Positions 9,174 to 16,793 of a stretch of DNA of 64,000 nucleotides are shown here, piece after piece; the stretch's first letter is position 1, and every line of letters starts with the position of its first letter. The notes under the pieces are model-generated. The model made no database searches. It worked only from the letters and a program-made list of their open reading frames with translations, and was not told where the DNA came from. Made by a program: the position numbers and the translations under genes. The stretch comes from Hanstruepera marina (GTDB lineage: Bacteria; Bacteroidota; Bacteroidia; Flavobacteriales; Flavobacteriaceae): the NCBI RefSeq assembly GCF_019880635.1, contig NZ_JAINVX010000002.1:248001-312000 (forward strand). Direction: 5' to 3'.

Positions 9174-9332
9174 TTATCTGTTTTTATTCCTTTCGAATAC
9201 AACGCTACTCCAGCCTTGCCCAATATGATTAACAACCCAGCCTTCACGAGCGTGTTGATTCAAGATGTCTTCAAAATTTTGTGTTCGATTTTTAAACCCA
9301 ATTTTTGGTACAATTACTTTATATTCTTTCAT
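9174..9332 (-). CDS. DUF4177 family small protein
   Basis: This 52-residue protein begins MKEYKVIVPKIGFKNR and contains the family pattern of an invariant tryptophan after a helix (LNQHAREGWVVNHIGQGW) ending in a beta strand with SVVFER. It starts 3 bases behind the SPFH gene stop and ends 2 bases before the DUF1648 start, so it is tightly embedded in the operon. The function of the family is unknown. Confidence 0.8.
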   Translation of the reverse strand: MKEYKVIVPKIGFKNRTQNFEDILNQHAREGWVVNHIGQGWSSVVFERNKNR

Positions 9333-9335
9333 CTA

Positions 9336-10196
9336 TTAATGATTTAAAGTTCCAGTATTTAAAACAGGGGATGCATCTTTATCGCCACAAAGGATAACCA
9401 TGAGATTACTCACCATAGCAGCTTTGCGTTCTTCATCTAAATCAACAATCTGTTTTTTGCCTAATTCCTCTAAAGCCATTTCCACCATACTAACGGCACC
9501 TTCAACAATTTTGTGTCTTGCTGCAACAATGGCAGTGGCTTGTTGGCGTTTTAACATGGCATTGGCAATTTCTTGCGCATAGGCCAAATAGCCAATTCTA
9601 GCTTCAAGAACCTCAATACCAGCAATAGATAAACGTTCATCTATTTCCTTTTCTAAAGCATTGCTAACCTCATTTACACTAGAGCGGAGTGTAATATCCT
9701 CATCAACACCCTCATCTGCAAAATTATCGTAAGGATACATACTGGCTAGCTTTCTTACAGCTGCATCGGTTTGCACGCGAACAAAGTTTTCGTAATTATC
9801 TACATCAAAAGCTGCTTTGTAAGTGTTTTGTACTCGCCAAACCAATATGGTGCTTATCATTACAGGATTACCCAGTTTGTCGTTTACTTTTAAGCGCTCG
9901 CTGTCAAAATTGCTAGCTCGTAATGAGATTTTCTTTTTGGTATAAAACGGATTTACCCAATAGAAACCGTTTTTCTTTACGGTACCTACGTATTTACCAA
10001 ATAATAACAGGACGCGCGATCCATTTGGTTGTACCATTATAAAACCAGGAGCAATTAATAAAGCGATGATTAAAATGGGCAAGAATTCTGGCTTATTAGC
10101 TGTAATGGCAAATACAATTGTGCCAAAAAATATAAACAAGAATACAAAAAGCATAAGGTAGCCATTTGCCGGAACTATTATTTTTTCTTCTTTCAT
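9336..10196 (-). CDS. SPFH/band-7 domain membrane protein
   Basis: This 286-residue protein has two N-terminal hydrophobic segments (about 12-32 and 38-55) followed by an SPFH domain: GFYWVNPFYTKKKISLR, then YAQEIANAMLKRQQATAIVA in the helical part. SPFH proteins form oligomeric scaffolds at the inner membrane. It is the first gene of an operon with DUF4177, DUF1648 and RHH genes. It has a near-perfect promoter (TTTG-N20-TATATTTG on the minus strand, 10263-10232). SPFH with an Arc-type protein is a recurrent Bacteroidota pairing as far as I recall; the function is not known to me. Confidence 0.88.
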   Translation of the reverse strand: MKEEKIIVPANGYLMLFVFLFIFFGTIVFAITANKPEFLPILIIALLIAPGFIMVQPNGSRVLLLFGKYVGTVKKNGFYWVNPFYTKKKISLRASNFDSERLKVNDKLGNPVMISTILVWRVQNTYKAAFDVDNYENFVRVQTDAAVRKLASMYPYDNFADEGVDEDITLRSSVNEVSNALEKEIDERLSIAGIEVLEARIGYLAYAQEIANAMLKRQQATAIVAARHKIVEGAVSMVEMALEELGKKQIVDLDEERKAAMVSNLMVILCGDKDASPVLNTGTLNH

Positions 10197-10211
10197 GATT
10201 AAAAATTTATT

Positions 10212-10263
10212 ATGATATTAAAATGATATCACAAATATATCATAAAAATAATTATCCTGCAAA
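10212..10263 (-). promoter_or_regulatory. SPFH operon promoter with ATGATAT half-sites
   Basis: On the minus strand, TTTG (10263-10260) and TATATTTG (10239-10232) are 20 bp apart. Half-sites lie at 10212-10218 (atgatat), 10223-10229 (atgatat, 11 bp on, extending into the palindrome tgatatca 10224-10231) and 10237-10243 (atatcat, inverted). They overlap the -7 element and the presumed start of transcription, as expected for a repressor operator. Confidence 0.6.
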
Positions 10264-10268
10264 TTAAG

Positions 10269-10285
10269 TTTGGCACGCTAATTGA
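10269..10285 (+). promoter_or_regulatory. Sigma-54-like -24/-12 promoter
   Basis: TTTGGCACGCTAATTGA fits the sigma-54 consensus TGGCACG-N4-TTGC, with GG and the -12 position spaced by 10 bp; the last base is A instead of C. It points away from the SPFH operon, back to back with its promoter. The first terminator downstream is at 10381. Confidence 0.5.
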
Positions 10286-10296
10286 ACACTATAAGT

Positions 10297-10412
10297 TGTT
10301 ATTGTAACTTAACTTTAATTAATGTGTGGTTACTTTAATTAAAAACAATAACATTTCATATTTTTGGTTGGTTAGTAAGTAAAAGCATCCCTCTCGGGAT
10401 GCTTTTCTTTTT
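10297..10412 (+). ncRNA. Putative small RNA of about 115 nt
   Basis: The span runs from the predicted sigma-54 start point to a strong terminator. It has no open frame longer than six codons (ATG at 10322). An internal stem tgttattg/caataaca and a duplicated ctttaattaa are seen. The existence of the RNA is inferred from promoter plus terminator only. Confidence 0.4.
10381..10412 (+). terminator. Intrinsic terminator in the 10.3-kb intergenic region
   Basis: Stem aaaagcatccc (10381-10391) pairs perfectly with gggatgctttt (10396-10406) around loop TCTC, followed by T-rich sequence on the plus strand. No plus-strand gene precedes it, which is why a small RNA is proposed. Confidence 0.85.
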
Positions 10413-10440
10413 GAAGTAAATGATATGTTTTGTGGTTTCC

Positions 10441-11367
10441 TTATGTCTTGATAAAACCAGAAATTGCAGAAATTAATTGGGGTGCAATTTCACGATAAGA
10501 CTCATTGTAGGATTTAGAGTTCTCTAAATCATCGCCTTCAATTATAAACAAAACATGGTTCATGTTTTCAATAATTTCCAGTTGTGCACTGTTATTAGCC
10601 TCTTTAAGCATGTTAGCTTCTTCAACAGATACTTGAAGATCCTTTGTGCCGTTAACCAATAGTATTGGAATATCAATATCTTTAATGAGCTCTTGTGGAT
10701 TATAACTCATCCAGTTTGTTATGAACGGCTGTGTATCTATATTGAAAATTGAAGCCAGTGCAGGATGATATTCGGTAGTTGTTTCCCCTTTTTTGAGAAT
10801 GTCGAAAGTTTTTTGGGCGTCTTCAGATAGACCAGGTGCCGTTTTTTGTATCTGATCCATAATAACGATATCTATTGATTGTCCGGCACCAGCCAAAGAA
10901 ATATAGCCTTTAACGGTATTTGAAATGGCTAACATACCTACCAAACTGCCTTGACTGTGACCAATTATATATATATTGGGGAAAGTGCCTTGTTTTTCAA
11001 AATAATCAACTACAGACTTAGCGTCGGTAACAAAATCATCAAACATAATGTTTTTGTCAACATTGCCTTTTCGTATTTGCTTGACTATACGCTTGTCATA
11101 ACGAAAAGTTGCTATGTTTTCTTTGGCTAAACCTTGAGCTAGTTTTTTAAGACTATTGCTTTTAAGAAAATTTTGATTACCATCTCTGTCAGTTGGCCCA
11201 GAACCAGCTATAATAATGGCTAAATAATCTGATTGGCCAGAATCAGGTAATAATAACGAACCTTCAATATGTTGGTTTACAACAACGTTTTTTTCTTGCG
11301 GATTTGATTCTTGTGAAAAACATATAAAATGAAAAACCAGGCAAAGAATTAGAATTGAAGATCTCAT
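10441..11367 (-). CDS. Exported alpha/beta hydrolase
   Basis: The chosen start, 13 codons inside the longest frame, gives a normal signal peptide (MRSSILILCLVFHFICFSQ). The protein of 308 residues then shows the alpha/beta hydrolase order: oxyanion-hole GSGPTDRDGN, nucleophile elbow GHSQGSLVG, acid region (LVNGTKDLQVSVEEA) and a late histidine (ENMNHVLF). It is probably a periplasmic esterase or peptidase-like hydrolase of the serine type; the substrate cannot be told. It stands alone, with a 360-bp upstream region containing direct repeats. Confidence 0.8.
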   Translation of the reverse strand: MRSSILILCLVFHFICFSQESNPQEKNVVVNQHIEGSLLLPDSGQSDYLAIIIAGSGPTDRDGNQNFLKSNSLKKLAQGLAKENIATFRYDKRIVKQIRKGNVDKNIMFDDFVTDAKSVVDYFEKQGTFPNIYIIGHSQGSLVGMLAISNTVKGYISLAGAGQSIDIVIMDQIQKTAPGLSEDAQKTFDILKKGETTTEYHPALASIFNIDTQPFITNWMSYNPQELIKDIDIPILLVNGTKDLQVSVEEANMLKEANNSAQLEIIENMNHVLFIIEGDDLENSKSYNESYREIAPQLISAISGFIKT

Positions 11368-11476
11368 AAATAAAAAATAGGGTTTGACTAAATAGCATTT
11401 TATCAACGTAAAAATAGGGTTTTAAAATATAATTTTATAACAAATTTTATAAGTTGAATTTTGATTTAAATTGTGT

Positions 11477-11537
11477 ATTTCATCGATAAAAAACATTATT
11501 TAATCTTTAAATGTTAAAAAAACATGCATTTCATCGA
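11477..11537. repeat. Paired atttcatcga repeats in a 360-bp non-coding region
   Basis: The gene-free stretch 11368-11731 holds atttcatcga at 11477-11486 and again at 11528-11537, 51 bp apart (about five helical turns), each followed by an A run and a similar tatttaa stretch. An inverted repeat (acatt...aatgt) lies between them. They are candidate regulator sites for the divergent hydrolase gene or for a plus-strand transcript ending at 11730. Confidence 0.5.
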
Positions 11538-11701
11538 AAAAATACGTATTTAAACGTGTCTTTTGAGTATTAATTTTACATTTGAAGTGTACTAGAAAGT
11601 TACTTTTTAGTTCAATGGATTAATTAATTAATATTTGCATTATGTCGTTGATACTAGAGACCCTAAATCTAACAGCATAATAAAAAATGCAAATTAAATT
11701 A

Positions 11702-11730
11702 AACCGAGGTTGAGGGACCTCGGTTTTTTT
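11702..11730. terminator. Terminator next to alkB
   Basis: A 9-bp stem (aaccgaggt/acctcggtt, 11702-11710 with 11717-11725) is followed by seven T on the plus strand. It lies 1 base from the 3' end of the minus-strand alkB gene. The better T run is on the plus strand, where no gene precedes it. Confidence 0.8.
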
Positions 11731-11731
11731 A

Positions 11732-12331
11732 TTAAATAATTTGTCGGAATGTTAGATTAATGCGTTCCCCAACTGTTCTTTTAGTCTTTGGAATTTGATG
11801 TAGCCAATGCTTCTGCATTTCTCCCGACATGATTAACAGGCTACCGTGCTCCAGTTTTAATTTATACTTTTCGTGTTTTAATGTTCGATGTTTGAAATGA
11901 AATAGGCGTTCAGCACCCAAACTAACAGACGCTATAACGGGGTTCTTGCCAAGTTCCTTTTCATTGTCTGCATGCCAGCCATTACTATCATTACCATCTC
12001 GATAGAAATTTAATAATACAGAATTAAATAGATAACCAGAAGCTAACTCTACTTGTTTCTTAAGTTTTAATAGTTCTGGGGTAAATATCTTTGGATTCAT
12101 AGTAATGTTAGAGTAGGTGTAGGTTTTTTGGGTGTTACTATATAAAGCCGTTAAACGTGGTTGCCTATAGGTTTTTCCAAAGATTGTAATATTGTCGTGT
12201 TGCCAATCTACCTGCTGTTTTAAAAAGTTAAAAAGCACATTAGCTTCATTGGTGTTTAAGAAGTTGGGTATATATACAATATGGGCTTGTGGTAGTTTTA
12301 AAATGGTTTTTTCCGTTGAAAATAAATCCAT
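11732..12331 (-). CDS. alkB: AlkB-like 2-oxoglutarate/Fe(II)-dependent dioxygenase
   Basis: This 199-residue protein has the AlkB core: iron ligands in WHADNE (H and D) and in KHWLHQIPKT (H), and the 2-oxoglutarate-binding arginines in ERINLTFR. RQPRLTALY is the nucleotide-recognition lid segment typical of bacterial AlkB and of ALKBH2/3. It probably repairs alkylated bases in DNA or RNA by oxidative demethylation. It is divergent from the VanX-like gene with only 32 bp between start codons. Confidence 0.88.
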   Translation of the reverse strand: MDLFSTEKTILKLPQAHIVYIPNFLNTNEANVLFNFLKQQVDWQHDNITIFGKTYRQPRLTALYSNTQKTYTYSNITMNPKIFTPELLKLKKQVELASGYLFNSVLLNFYRDGNDSNGWHADNEKELGKNPVIASVSLGAERLFHFKHRTLKHEKYKLKLEHGSLLIMSGEMQKHWLHQIPKTKRTVGERINLTFRQII

Positions 12332-12363
12332 AGTATTATTTTTTCTAAATTAGCTGATACACT

Positions 12364-13038
12364 ATGAAAAACAAAGTATTTTTACTCGTATTTGTATTAG
12401 TGGCTTTAGCCTTCACTAAACAAGACCATTTACCCGAAGGCTTTGTGTATGCCAAAACAATAATTCCTGATTTAGATGTTGAATTACGATATTATTCCAC
12501 AAATAATTTTGTTGGCGATAGCATTGTTGGCTACAAAGCGAATACCCTAATAATTACAAAGCCTACTGCAGAAGCGCTTAAAAATGTACAAATTGAATTG
12601 CAGGAACAGAACCTGTGCTTGAGGGTATATGATGGTTACAGGCCTCAACAAGCGGTTAACCATTTTATGCGATGGGCTAAAGACTTAAATGACACTATTA
12701 ACAAACATCAATTTTATCCAGATGTAAACAAACGTCATTTGTTTCGCGATGGCTATATAGCTTCACGTTCGGGTCATAGCAGAGGCAGCACTTTAGATTT
12801 AACAATTATAAACGGCAATACTCTAGAACCTTTGGATATGGGCAGCCCTTATGATTTTTTTGGAGAACAGTCTTGGGTCGAACATACTAATTTAACTCAA
12901 GAGCAAAAACAGAATAGACAGTTGTTGCAAGCCGTTATGCTCAAGCATGGTTTTAGGAATTATCCTAAAGAATGGTGGCATTTTACCTTACGAGGAGAGC
13001 CATTTCCAGATACCTATTTTGATTTTGTGATAGAGTAG
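12364..13038 (+). CDS. D-alanyl-D-alanine dipeptidase, M15D (VanX/DdpX-like), exported
   Basis: This 224-residue protein has a short N-terminal hydrophobic export signal followed by the zinc dipeptidase fold. The family motif appears as SGHSRGSTLDLT (His and Asp ligands), and the third ligand and catalytic Glu are in KEWWHF. A conserved arginine lies in YDGYRPQQA. It likely cleaves D-Ala-D-Ala in peptidoglycan turnover. There is no sign of a vancomycin-resistance cluster around it. Confidence 0.87.
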   Translation: MKNKVFLLVFVLVALAFTKQDHLPEGFVYAKTIIPDLDVELRYYSTNNFVGDSIVGYKANTLIITKPTAEALKNVQIELQEQNLCLRVYDGYRPQQAVNHFMRWAKDLNDTINKHQFYPDVNKRHLFRDGYIASRSGHSRGSTLDLTIINGNTLEPLDMGSPYDFFGEQSWVEHTNLTQEQKQNRQLLQAVMLKHGFRNYPKEWWHFTLRGEPFPDTYFDFVIE

Positions 13039-13071
13039 AGAAGAATTTTTTGCATATCAAAAACATCTCAA

Positions 13072-13425
13072 TTATAGATAATAATAAGCCCAATACATTA
13101 AAAAGAATTGCAACGGAATTCGTAAAACCAATATCCATTTAGGGATACCTGCTGCGGCTTTTTTGCTAGATAGCATATACACATGCACCAACATAAACAC
13201 AGCTAGCATTAGTACAATACCATAAATAGCTAGATTTTTGGTAATGCTAAAACATAAGGCAATACCTAAAACAATTTCAGCCAGACCACTTAAATATACA
13301 AGTAGCTTATGATTTGGTAAGTATTGCGGCATAATGCGTATATACATTTTAGGTTTTATAAAATGCATAAGTCCAGCAAACATGTACATGATTGCCATAG
13401 CATATAAGTGCCAAGGATTACTCAT
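13072..13425 (-). CDS. DoxX/MauE-like small membrane protein
   Basis: The start at 13425 (MSNPWHLYAM) gives 117 residues with four hydrophobic segments in the DoxX-like pattern: AMAIMYMFAGLMHFIKP, LSGLAEIVLGIALCFSI and two more. A longer frame starting at 13452 would add nine residues but lies deeper inside the upstream gene. The start overlaps the stop of the upstream gene by 8 bp, so the genes are coupled. Function unknown. Confidence 0.75.
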   Translation of the reverse strand: MSNPWHLYAMAIMYMFAGLMHFIKPKMYIRIMPQYLPNHKLLVYLSGLAEIVLGIALCFSITKNLAIYGIVLMLAVFMLVHVYMLSSKKAAAGIPKWILVLRIPLQFFLMYWAYYYL

Positions 13426-14395
13426 CGTTATAAACCTTATAGCTAATGCCAATTCCGTAATTGTTTAAACCAGCACTAAACAACCCGGACTCTATATTGC
13501 CTTTTCTAAACTGCACCCAATTATTTCCATTAATAAACACACGCTTTATATAGGTGCGGTGTTCCGGAATTTCACTTGTAAAGGGTAACAAAGGTCTAAA
13601 GTTTGTAGGTATTTTTACGATGCCATTTTTGCTTTTTATTTCTTTATATTTTTTATTGGGAAGTAGTTTTCCTTGTGTGTCAGTATATCCTAAAACTTGA
13701 AGGGATACAAAAAAACCATTTTCAGGAAAGGTGATATTGTATGCTGAAACATCTAAATTATGGACATCTCCATTTTTTTCGGTGGCCTTAAAAACAATAT
13801 TATCATAAGTTAATACCTGTCCAGGTAAACCGTTATTGTTTTCATAGAACTTTACTTTAAATAAAGTGGAAAATGGCTTTTTTTCAGCATTCTTTTTTTT
13901 ACGTTTCTTCCAATCTTTAGATTCTAAAGTTATGGGAAAATGAATCGTGCTCAATTTTTTTAGATCGGTATCTGGGTTTCTGAAAATCACGGCAATTTCA
14001 GATTCGATTGTGGGTAGCCAACAATGGTAGTAATCATCATCTAAATACGGTTTTAGTGTTTCTTCGGTAAACTTACGATTATCGGCAATTAACACCACTT
14101 CATTAAGTTGGCTAACTTCTTCATCCATTAAAATGGTGTCGCTCAATTCTGATGTAGGAACGGTCACATCTTTATAACCTAAAGAGGTGACAAACAAGGT
14201 GTCGACATCTGGATATAATTTTTTGGTAAAAATAAAAACACCTTCATCGTCAGCAAAAATACCTTGACCATTTCCAAAGGATACAGTAGCATATGGAATT
14301 CCGTCTTGAGTTTTACCATTCTTAATGGTTACTTGTGCAGAGGAAACTACAGATGCTAAAAGTAAAGTTAAGATTTGAAGATTCTTAAACGGCAT
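13418..14395 (-). CDS. Carboxypeptidase-regulatory-like domain protein, exported
   Basis: The start at 14395 leaves a clear signal peptide (NLQILTLLLASVVSSAQ); the longest frame would run into the DUF885 gene. The 325-residue product has an N-terminal CarboxypepD_reg-like beta-sandwich (PYATVSFGNGQGIFADDEG, then TLFVTSLGYKDVTV) and a larger beta-rich domain of unknown type. Such proteins sit at the outer membrane of Bacteroidota. The gene follows the DUF885 gene with a 1-bp gap. Confidence 0.78.
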   Translation of the reverse strand: MPFKNLQILTLLLASVVSSAQVTIKNGKTQDGIPYATVSFGNGQGIFADDEGVFIFTKKLYPDVDTLFVTSLGYKDVTVPTSELSDTILMDEEVSQLNEVVLIADNRKFTEETLKPYLDDDYYHCWLPTIESEIAVIFRNPDTDLKKLSTIHFPITLESKDWKKRKKKNAEKKPFSTLFKVKFYENNNGLPGQVLTYDNIVFKATEKNGDVHNLDVSAYNITFPENGFFVSLQVLGYTDTQGKLLPNKKYKEIKSKNGIVKIPTNFRPLLPFTSEIPEHRTYIKRVFINGNNWVQFRKGNIESGLFSAGLNNYGIGISYKVYNDE

Positions 14396-14396
14396 A

Positions 14397-16190
14397 TTAT
14401 TTGTTTTCAGCAATCCATGTATTAATGTTATCTTCAAGAAGTGCCAAGGGAACACAGCCAACGGATAAAACCTGATTGTGGAATTCTTTAATACCAAAAT
14501 TGGTGCCTAACTCGGTTTCTGCTTTGGCACGCAATGCCCTAATTTTTAATTGTCCTATTTTATAAGATAAAGCTTGTCCTGGCATGGCCATATAGCGTTC
14601 AATTTCACTAATAATGCTAGCCTCACTTTCAGCTTCATGGTCTAACGAGTATTGTATGGCTTGTTCTCTGGTCCAGCCTTTGGTATGCATACCAGTATCA
14701 ACAACTAAACGAATAGCACGATGCATTTCCATACCTAACATACCAAAATACTGATACGGATCAGTATATAGGCCTAATTCTTTTCCTAATGATTCAGAAT
14801 ATAAAGCCCAACCCTCACCATAGGCGCTATACCAAAGCGTTTTTCTAAATTGTGGCAAATCTTGGTCTTCTTGTTGTAATGAAATTTGGTAGTGATGACC
14901 AGGAATGGCTTCGTGTAAAAATAAAGCTTCGTCACTAAAAGTGTTATAGCTGGTAACATCTGGGATGGGAACATAAAAAATACCTGGACGTGTACCGTCA
15001 AGAGAACCCTGATTATATTCAGCACTTGCTGATGCTTCTCTAAAGGCTTCAGTACGTCTAACCTCAAAGGGTGTTTTGGGTTTTAAATCGAAAAGTTTTT
15101 CAATTTGGGGCTTCATGGTTTCATGAATGGTATTAAAATTATCAATTACCTGTTGTGGGTCATTAAATGGCATTAACTCTTTGTTGTTACGTACAAAATT
15201 GAAAAATGCTTTTAAGTCGCCTTCAAAACCAACTTGGGTTTTTACTTTTTCCATTTCGGCAGAAATACGTTCAACTTCGCTCAATCCAAGATTATGGATT
15301 TCGTCTGCTGTCATGTTTGTTGTGGTAAAGCGTTTTATCATATGATTATAAAAATCTTCACCTTGGGGTGTACTGCTAATTCCTGAACTTTCCCGTCCTA
15401 AATTGAGATAGTCAGTTTTCATGAATTGGTATATATCATTGTAGGCAGGAATAAGGTTTTCAGAGATTTTTTTGGTATAGGCTTGTGTTATTTCAGCTTT
15501 ATCTTCATCGCTAAACGATTCAGGCATATTTAATATAGGCTTATAGAATAAATGTTGTTCCAAGTCTTCTATGGTGGCAGATTCCAGCTGTGGTAATACT
15601 TTTACTATTAATGATTCTGGTAATACATAACCCTTTTCGGAACCTTCAGCCATTTTTTCTTTAGCCGAACGCAACCAAGCAATGTAGCCATCCAAACGTT
15701 TCAACCAATTGTGATAATCTTCTACTGTTTTAAAAGGTTGAGCACCAGCACCACTGGCTAATTGCCCAACAGATAGGTGTGGAGACCACATTTGGTCTAT
15801 TGGCATATAGTCGCGATGCATATAATTAAAACCTTCTAAAGCTATATCGCATTCCCATTTTAATACAGCTTTAGACATTTGTTCGGTTTTTGATAACGTA
15901 CTGTCAGGAAACTCTTCTAATAAACTGGCATATTTTGTATAGTAGGCTTTGGTTTTAGATTTATAGTCTTCAGATAAAGAGTTAGGGTACTGATCATTGT
16001 AGCGATTGTCTCCAGAAAAAGTTGCTCTAACAGGGTTAAGTTTCAATCCATCTTCGTAATACGTGTCTAGCATAATTTTAAATGCTTCGTTTGGCTCGTT
16101 GGATTTAGCAGTTGTCTCCATATTTTTAGAATCTTCTTTACATGAAATTACTGTAAGTGCCATGCATAAGATTAATAAGAAAGTCCTCAT
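14397..16190 (-). CDS. DUF885 family lipoprotein, putative zinc peptidase
   Basis: This 597-residue protein has a lipoprotein signal peptide (ALTVISCKED, lipid cysteine at 17) and the full DUF885 architecture. The family motif HEAIPGHHYQ near 424 carries probable zinc ligands, with a downstream glutamate-rich helix (YGEGWALYSESLG). Members are thought to be peptidases; the substrate is unknown here. It is the first of three closely packed genes with the beta-sandwich protein and the DoxX-like protein. Confidence 0.85.
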   Translation of the reverse strand: MRTFLLILCMALTVISCKEDSKNMETTAKSNEPNEAFKIMLDTYYEDGLKLNPVRATFSGDNRYNDQYPNSLSEDYKSKTKAYYTKYASLLEEFPDSTLSKTEQMSKAVLKWECDIALEGFNYMHRDYMPIDQMWSPHLSVGQLASGAGAQPFKTVEDYHNWLKRLDGYIAWLRSAKEKMAEGSEKGYVLPESLIVKVLPQLESATIEDLEQHLFYKPILNMPESFSDEDKAEITQAYTKKISENLIPAYNDIYQFMKTDYLNLGRESSGISSTPQGEDFYNHMIKRFTTTNMTADEIHNLGLSEVERISAEMEKVKTQVGFEGDLKAFFNFVRNNKELMPFNDPQQVIDNFNTIHETMKPQIEKLFDLKPKTPFEVRRTEAFREASASAEYNQGSLDGTRPGIFYVPIPDVTSYNTFSDEALFLHEAIPGHHYQISLQQEDQDLPQFRKTLWYSAYGEGWALYSESLGKELGLYTDPYQYFGMLGMEMHRAIRLVVDTGMHTKGWTREQAIQYSLDHEAESEASIISEIERYMAMPGQALSYKIGQLKIRALRAKAETELGTNFGIKEFHNQVLSVGCVPLALLEDNINTWIAENK

Positions 16191-16251
16191 TGTAGTTGAT
16201 TTTGCTGTTTAGGATGCTAAAGATAATCAATAAAGATTTCAATTAACAAAC

Positions 16252-16282
16252 AAAAAAAGCCGTAATTAAAATAACTACGGCT
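16252..16282 (-). terminator. Terminator of the DUF6249-like gene
   Basis: Stem agccgta/tacggct (16258-16264 with 16276-16282) is followed on the minus strand by a T run (A run at 16252-16258 on plus). Confidence 0.75.
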
Positions 16283-16309
16283 AAAAGAAGTGTTGTAAAT
16301 TGTGGTTGG

Positions 16310-16654
16310 TTATTCTTTATCTAAATTTTTGGTTAAGTTAAAACCTATAAATAGGCCTACACCAGCCGTAAAGAAAACTGTAGCTGGGTACACGTCCTCA
16401 CCTAAAGTAGTATAATTGTATAATATTGACGCTATAAATACACCTAATCCAATACCCATAAGTAAAAGGGCTACATTTAAAATTAGTACTTTCCAAATCG
16501 GAGCGGTTTGTTGCTTGCCTTTCATAAAAATACTTGCGTCTGCCCCTTTTTCTATTAGTGCTAAACGTTCTTTGTTTCGTGTTGAAAAATACAAGTAGAA
16601 AACACCAAATATTGCACCGAAAATGATTGGTATGATTATTAGTTCTGATCCCAT
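16310..16654 (-). CDS. DUF6249-like membrane protein, probable ECF-sigma target
   Basis: This 114-residue protein has an N-terminal membrane helix, a short cytoplasmic segment (RNKERLALIEKGADASIF) and two further membrane helices, the pattern of the DUF6249 family. It is divergent from the ECF sigma gene and has an ECF-type promoter (GTAACC, 17 bp, CGTC on the minus strand) 40-70 bp upstream. This suggests it belongs to the regulon of that sigma factor. Function unknown. Confidence 0.75.
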   Translation of the reverse strand: MGSELIIIPIIFGAIFGVFYLYFSTRNKERLALIEKGADASIFMKGKQQTAPIWKVLILNVALLLMGIGLGVFIASILYNYTTLGEDVYPATVFFTAGVGLFIGFNLTKNLDKE

Positions 16655-16699
16655 AATTGTTTGTTTTTAATTGATTATTTTTAATGTGTTCATTGCTTA

Positions 16700-16726
16700 T
16701 GACGACACCTTTATAATTATGGTTAC
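16700..16726 (-). promoter_or_regulatory. ECF-type promoter for the DUF6249-like gene
   Basis: On the minus strand GTAACC (16726-16721) is followed by CGTCA (16704-16700). The gap between GTAAC and CGTC is 17 bp, the same as in the divergent sigma promoter. Confidence 0.65.
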
Positions 16727-16757
16727 AACTTTTTCACATTTTTTTTCATTTTTCTCT

Positions 16758-16785
16758 GTAACCCAGGAGCAAACTGTGTCGTCTA
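16758..16785 (+). promoter_or_regulatory. ECF-type promoter of the sigma factor gene
   Basis: GTAACC (16758-16763) and CGTCTA (16780-16785), with 17 bp between GTAAC and CGTC, match the -35/-10 form of ECF promoters. The predicted start point is only a few bases before the ATG at 16794. Confidence 0.7.
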
Positions 16786-16793
16786 AAAACCAA

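Noticed and set aside
11368-11406. Longer N-terminus of the alpha/beta hydrolase
   Set aside because: The added 13 residues precede a complete signal peptide and have no start signal.
12364-13038. Vancomycin resistance gene
   Set aside because: A VanX-like dipeptidase alone, without VanH, VanA or regulators, fits peptidoglycan recycling.
14396-14497. Longer N-terminus of the carboxypeptidase-like protein
   Set aside because: It lies wholly within the DUF885 gene and hides a clean signal peptide that starts at 14395.
16671-16793. Longer N-terminus of the ECF sigma factor
   Set aside because: The extra codons overlap the ECF promoter elements and are not like any sigma N-terminus; the start at 16794 was used.
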